Positions 63,319 to 64,000 of a DNA stretch of 64,000 nt are shown here, piece after piece (position 1 is the first letter of the stretch; each line of letters begins with the position of its first letter). The notes under the pieces are model-generated. The model was not told the DNA's origin, searched no databases, and saw only the letters and a list, made by a program, of their open reading frames with translations. Source of the stretch: Candidatus Kapaibacterium sp. Its GTDB lineage: Bacteria > Bacteroidota > Ignavibacteria > Kapaibacteriales > JAEUSM01. The position numbers were made by a program, and so were the translations under genes. The stretch spans positions 581,254-645,253 of the forward strand of contig JAEUSM010000006.1 in assembly GCA_016788785.1 (NCBI GenBank), given 5' to 3'.

Positions 63319-64000
63319 TTATCTCGTTATCACCAACGGAACTGATTCCCTCTGCGAGAACGATTTCAGAACGCCATAATACGTGCCGTTTGGCAGATTG
63401 CTGACGTCCACTGTGTGTGTTGTACGGCTTTCGTCAGTGCCACCTTTTGGTGTGGCTGGTTGACGTGTCCAACTGGTTGAATGCACGACATTCCCAAACA
63501 CGTCGATGATTTCGAAGGTGGTTTGTCCTGCTTCGATGATGCCAAATTCAAACGTCGCTTTTGTGTTTGATGGGTTTGGATGAACAGACAATATACCGAA
63601 ACCAACGGTTGTTGGGAGCAGATACCGTCTCGTTCCACTATAGCAAACGTCATTCAGTACTATTCTTCCGTTTTGAGTCGTTACTGGGTATGTCGTTCCT
63701 GTCCATTGAGCTGATGTTAGCACAATTGTCGTGCTGTCTTGCTGACCGAGTAGGATATCGCCAATGAGTTCGGTAATGACCTCGCCATTTTGGATTGGTT
63801 CGGTTAGCGGAACGTTTATATTGATAACGTAATCAGTCGCAGTTTGGGTCATTGTCATCGTTCCGTTTGTCACAGATTTTGGAATGAACTGTTCGAATGG
63901 AACGGTGATTGTCGCAGTAAATCCAGTTGGCGTAATCGGTGTATTTGGCGTTAAGGTAGCTGTAATTGGGAAACGTTCACCGAATGCAGTCGCACTCACT
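63319..64000 (-). CDS. C-terminal part of a T9SS-sorted secreted protein (5' end outside window)
   Basis: The frame is open to the window edge, so only the last 226 residues are seen. They include beta-rich repeats (GDILLGQQDSTTIVLTSAQW, IVLNDVCYSGTRRYLLPTTV) and a final Por-secretion sorting domain (GILSVHPNPSNTKATFEF, IIDVFGNVVHS, LPNGTYYGVLKSFSQ). It is probably a large cell-surface or extracellular protein. The stop codon directly follows a palindromic repeat, which may have inserted next to or into its 3' end. Confidence 0.8.
   Translation of the reverse strand, partial: VSATAFGERFPITATLTPNTPITPTGFTATITVPFEQFIPKSVTNGTMTMTQTATDYVININVPLTEPIQNGEVITELIGDILLGQQDSTTIVLTSAQWTGTTYPVTTQNGRIVLNDVCYSGTRRYLLPTTVGFGILSVHPNPSNTKATFEFGIIEAGQTTFEIIDVFGNVVHSTSWTRQPATPKGGTDESRTTHTVDVSNLPNGTYYGVLKSFSQRESVPLVITR

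Overview
The window is AT-rich DNA from the Bacteroidota/Chlorobiota side of the bacterial tree, probably near Ignavibacteria or Candidatus Kapabacteria. This is inferred from: many secreted proteins ending in a Por-secretion (T9SS) type A C-terminal sorting domain; Bacteroidota-type promoters (TTTG, 19-20 bases, TAnnTTTG) before rpsA, pepA and a Cys/Met-metabolism gene; and families typical of the group (DUF3467, 2TM domain, DUF4350-like, TlpA fusions). It looks like ordinary chromosome. I saw no tRNA, rRNA, CRISPR array, transposase or prophage.

Layout. 0-4 kb: a TPR histidine kinase cut by the window edge, then three plus-strand genes in the classical his-operon order hisC-hisB(N)-hisH. 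4-17 kb: long minus-strand operons (2TM protein, RluA-type synthase, RecX and TPR protein; PLP enzyme, RsmI-like methylase and PdxB; beta-lactamase-like hydrolase, TlpA-like protein, VOC protein, AlkD-like protein and a helical secreted protein). 17-21 kb: secreted subtilase plus lipoprotein. 21-25 kb: rpsA facing plsY and ribF. 24.7-29.5 kb: dsbD plus an operon of small DsbD-alpha-like secreted proteins. 29.5-36.4 kb: aldehyde dehydrogenase, DUF3467 protein, GH57 branching enzyme, GT-C-like membrane protein, DUF4350-like protein. 36-43 kb: subtilase, OmpA-like protein, S9 peptidase, STAS protein. 43-53.3 kb: an island of T9SS cargo with three paralogous propeller proteins (one interrupted by a nonsense codon), a Cys-rich protein and a VWA/WD40 giant. 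53.4-58.3 kb: nuoGHI, a HisA-like protein and ruvA. 58.4-62.7 kb: frr, a sigma/anti-sigma/TlpA operon and pepA. 62.7-64 kb: a palindromic-repeat cluster and the 3' end of another T9SS protein.

The most unusual signal is that several histidine-biosynthesis homologues are complete reading frames without their catalytic residues. The HisC-like protein has His where the PLP lysine should be. The HisH-like protein has Ser and Leu in place of the glutaminase Cys and His. A separate HisA-like protein lacks the usual catalytic Asp pair and one phosphate-binding glycine loop. Only the HisB phosphatase keeps its catalytic motifs. Other points of interest are the duplicated DsbD-alpha proteins (one without the redox Cys pair), the duplicated Cys-rich/propeller module with a truncated remnant that still carries a ribosome-binding site, a multi-hairpin leader before the Cys-rich gene, and two intergenic clusters of stem-variable palindromes with a shared GCCCCTACA tail.
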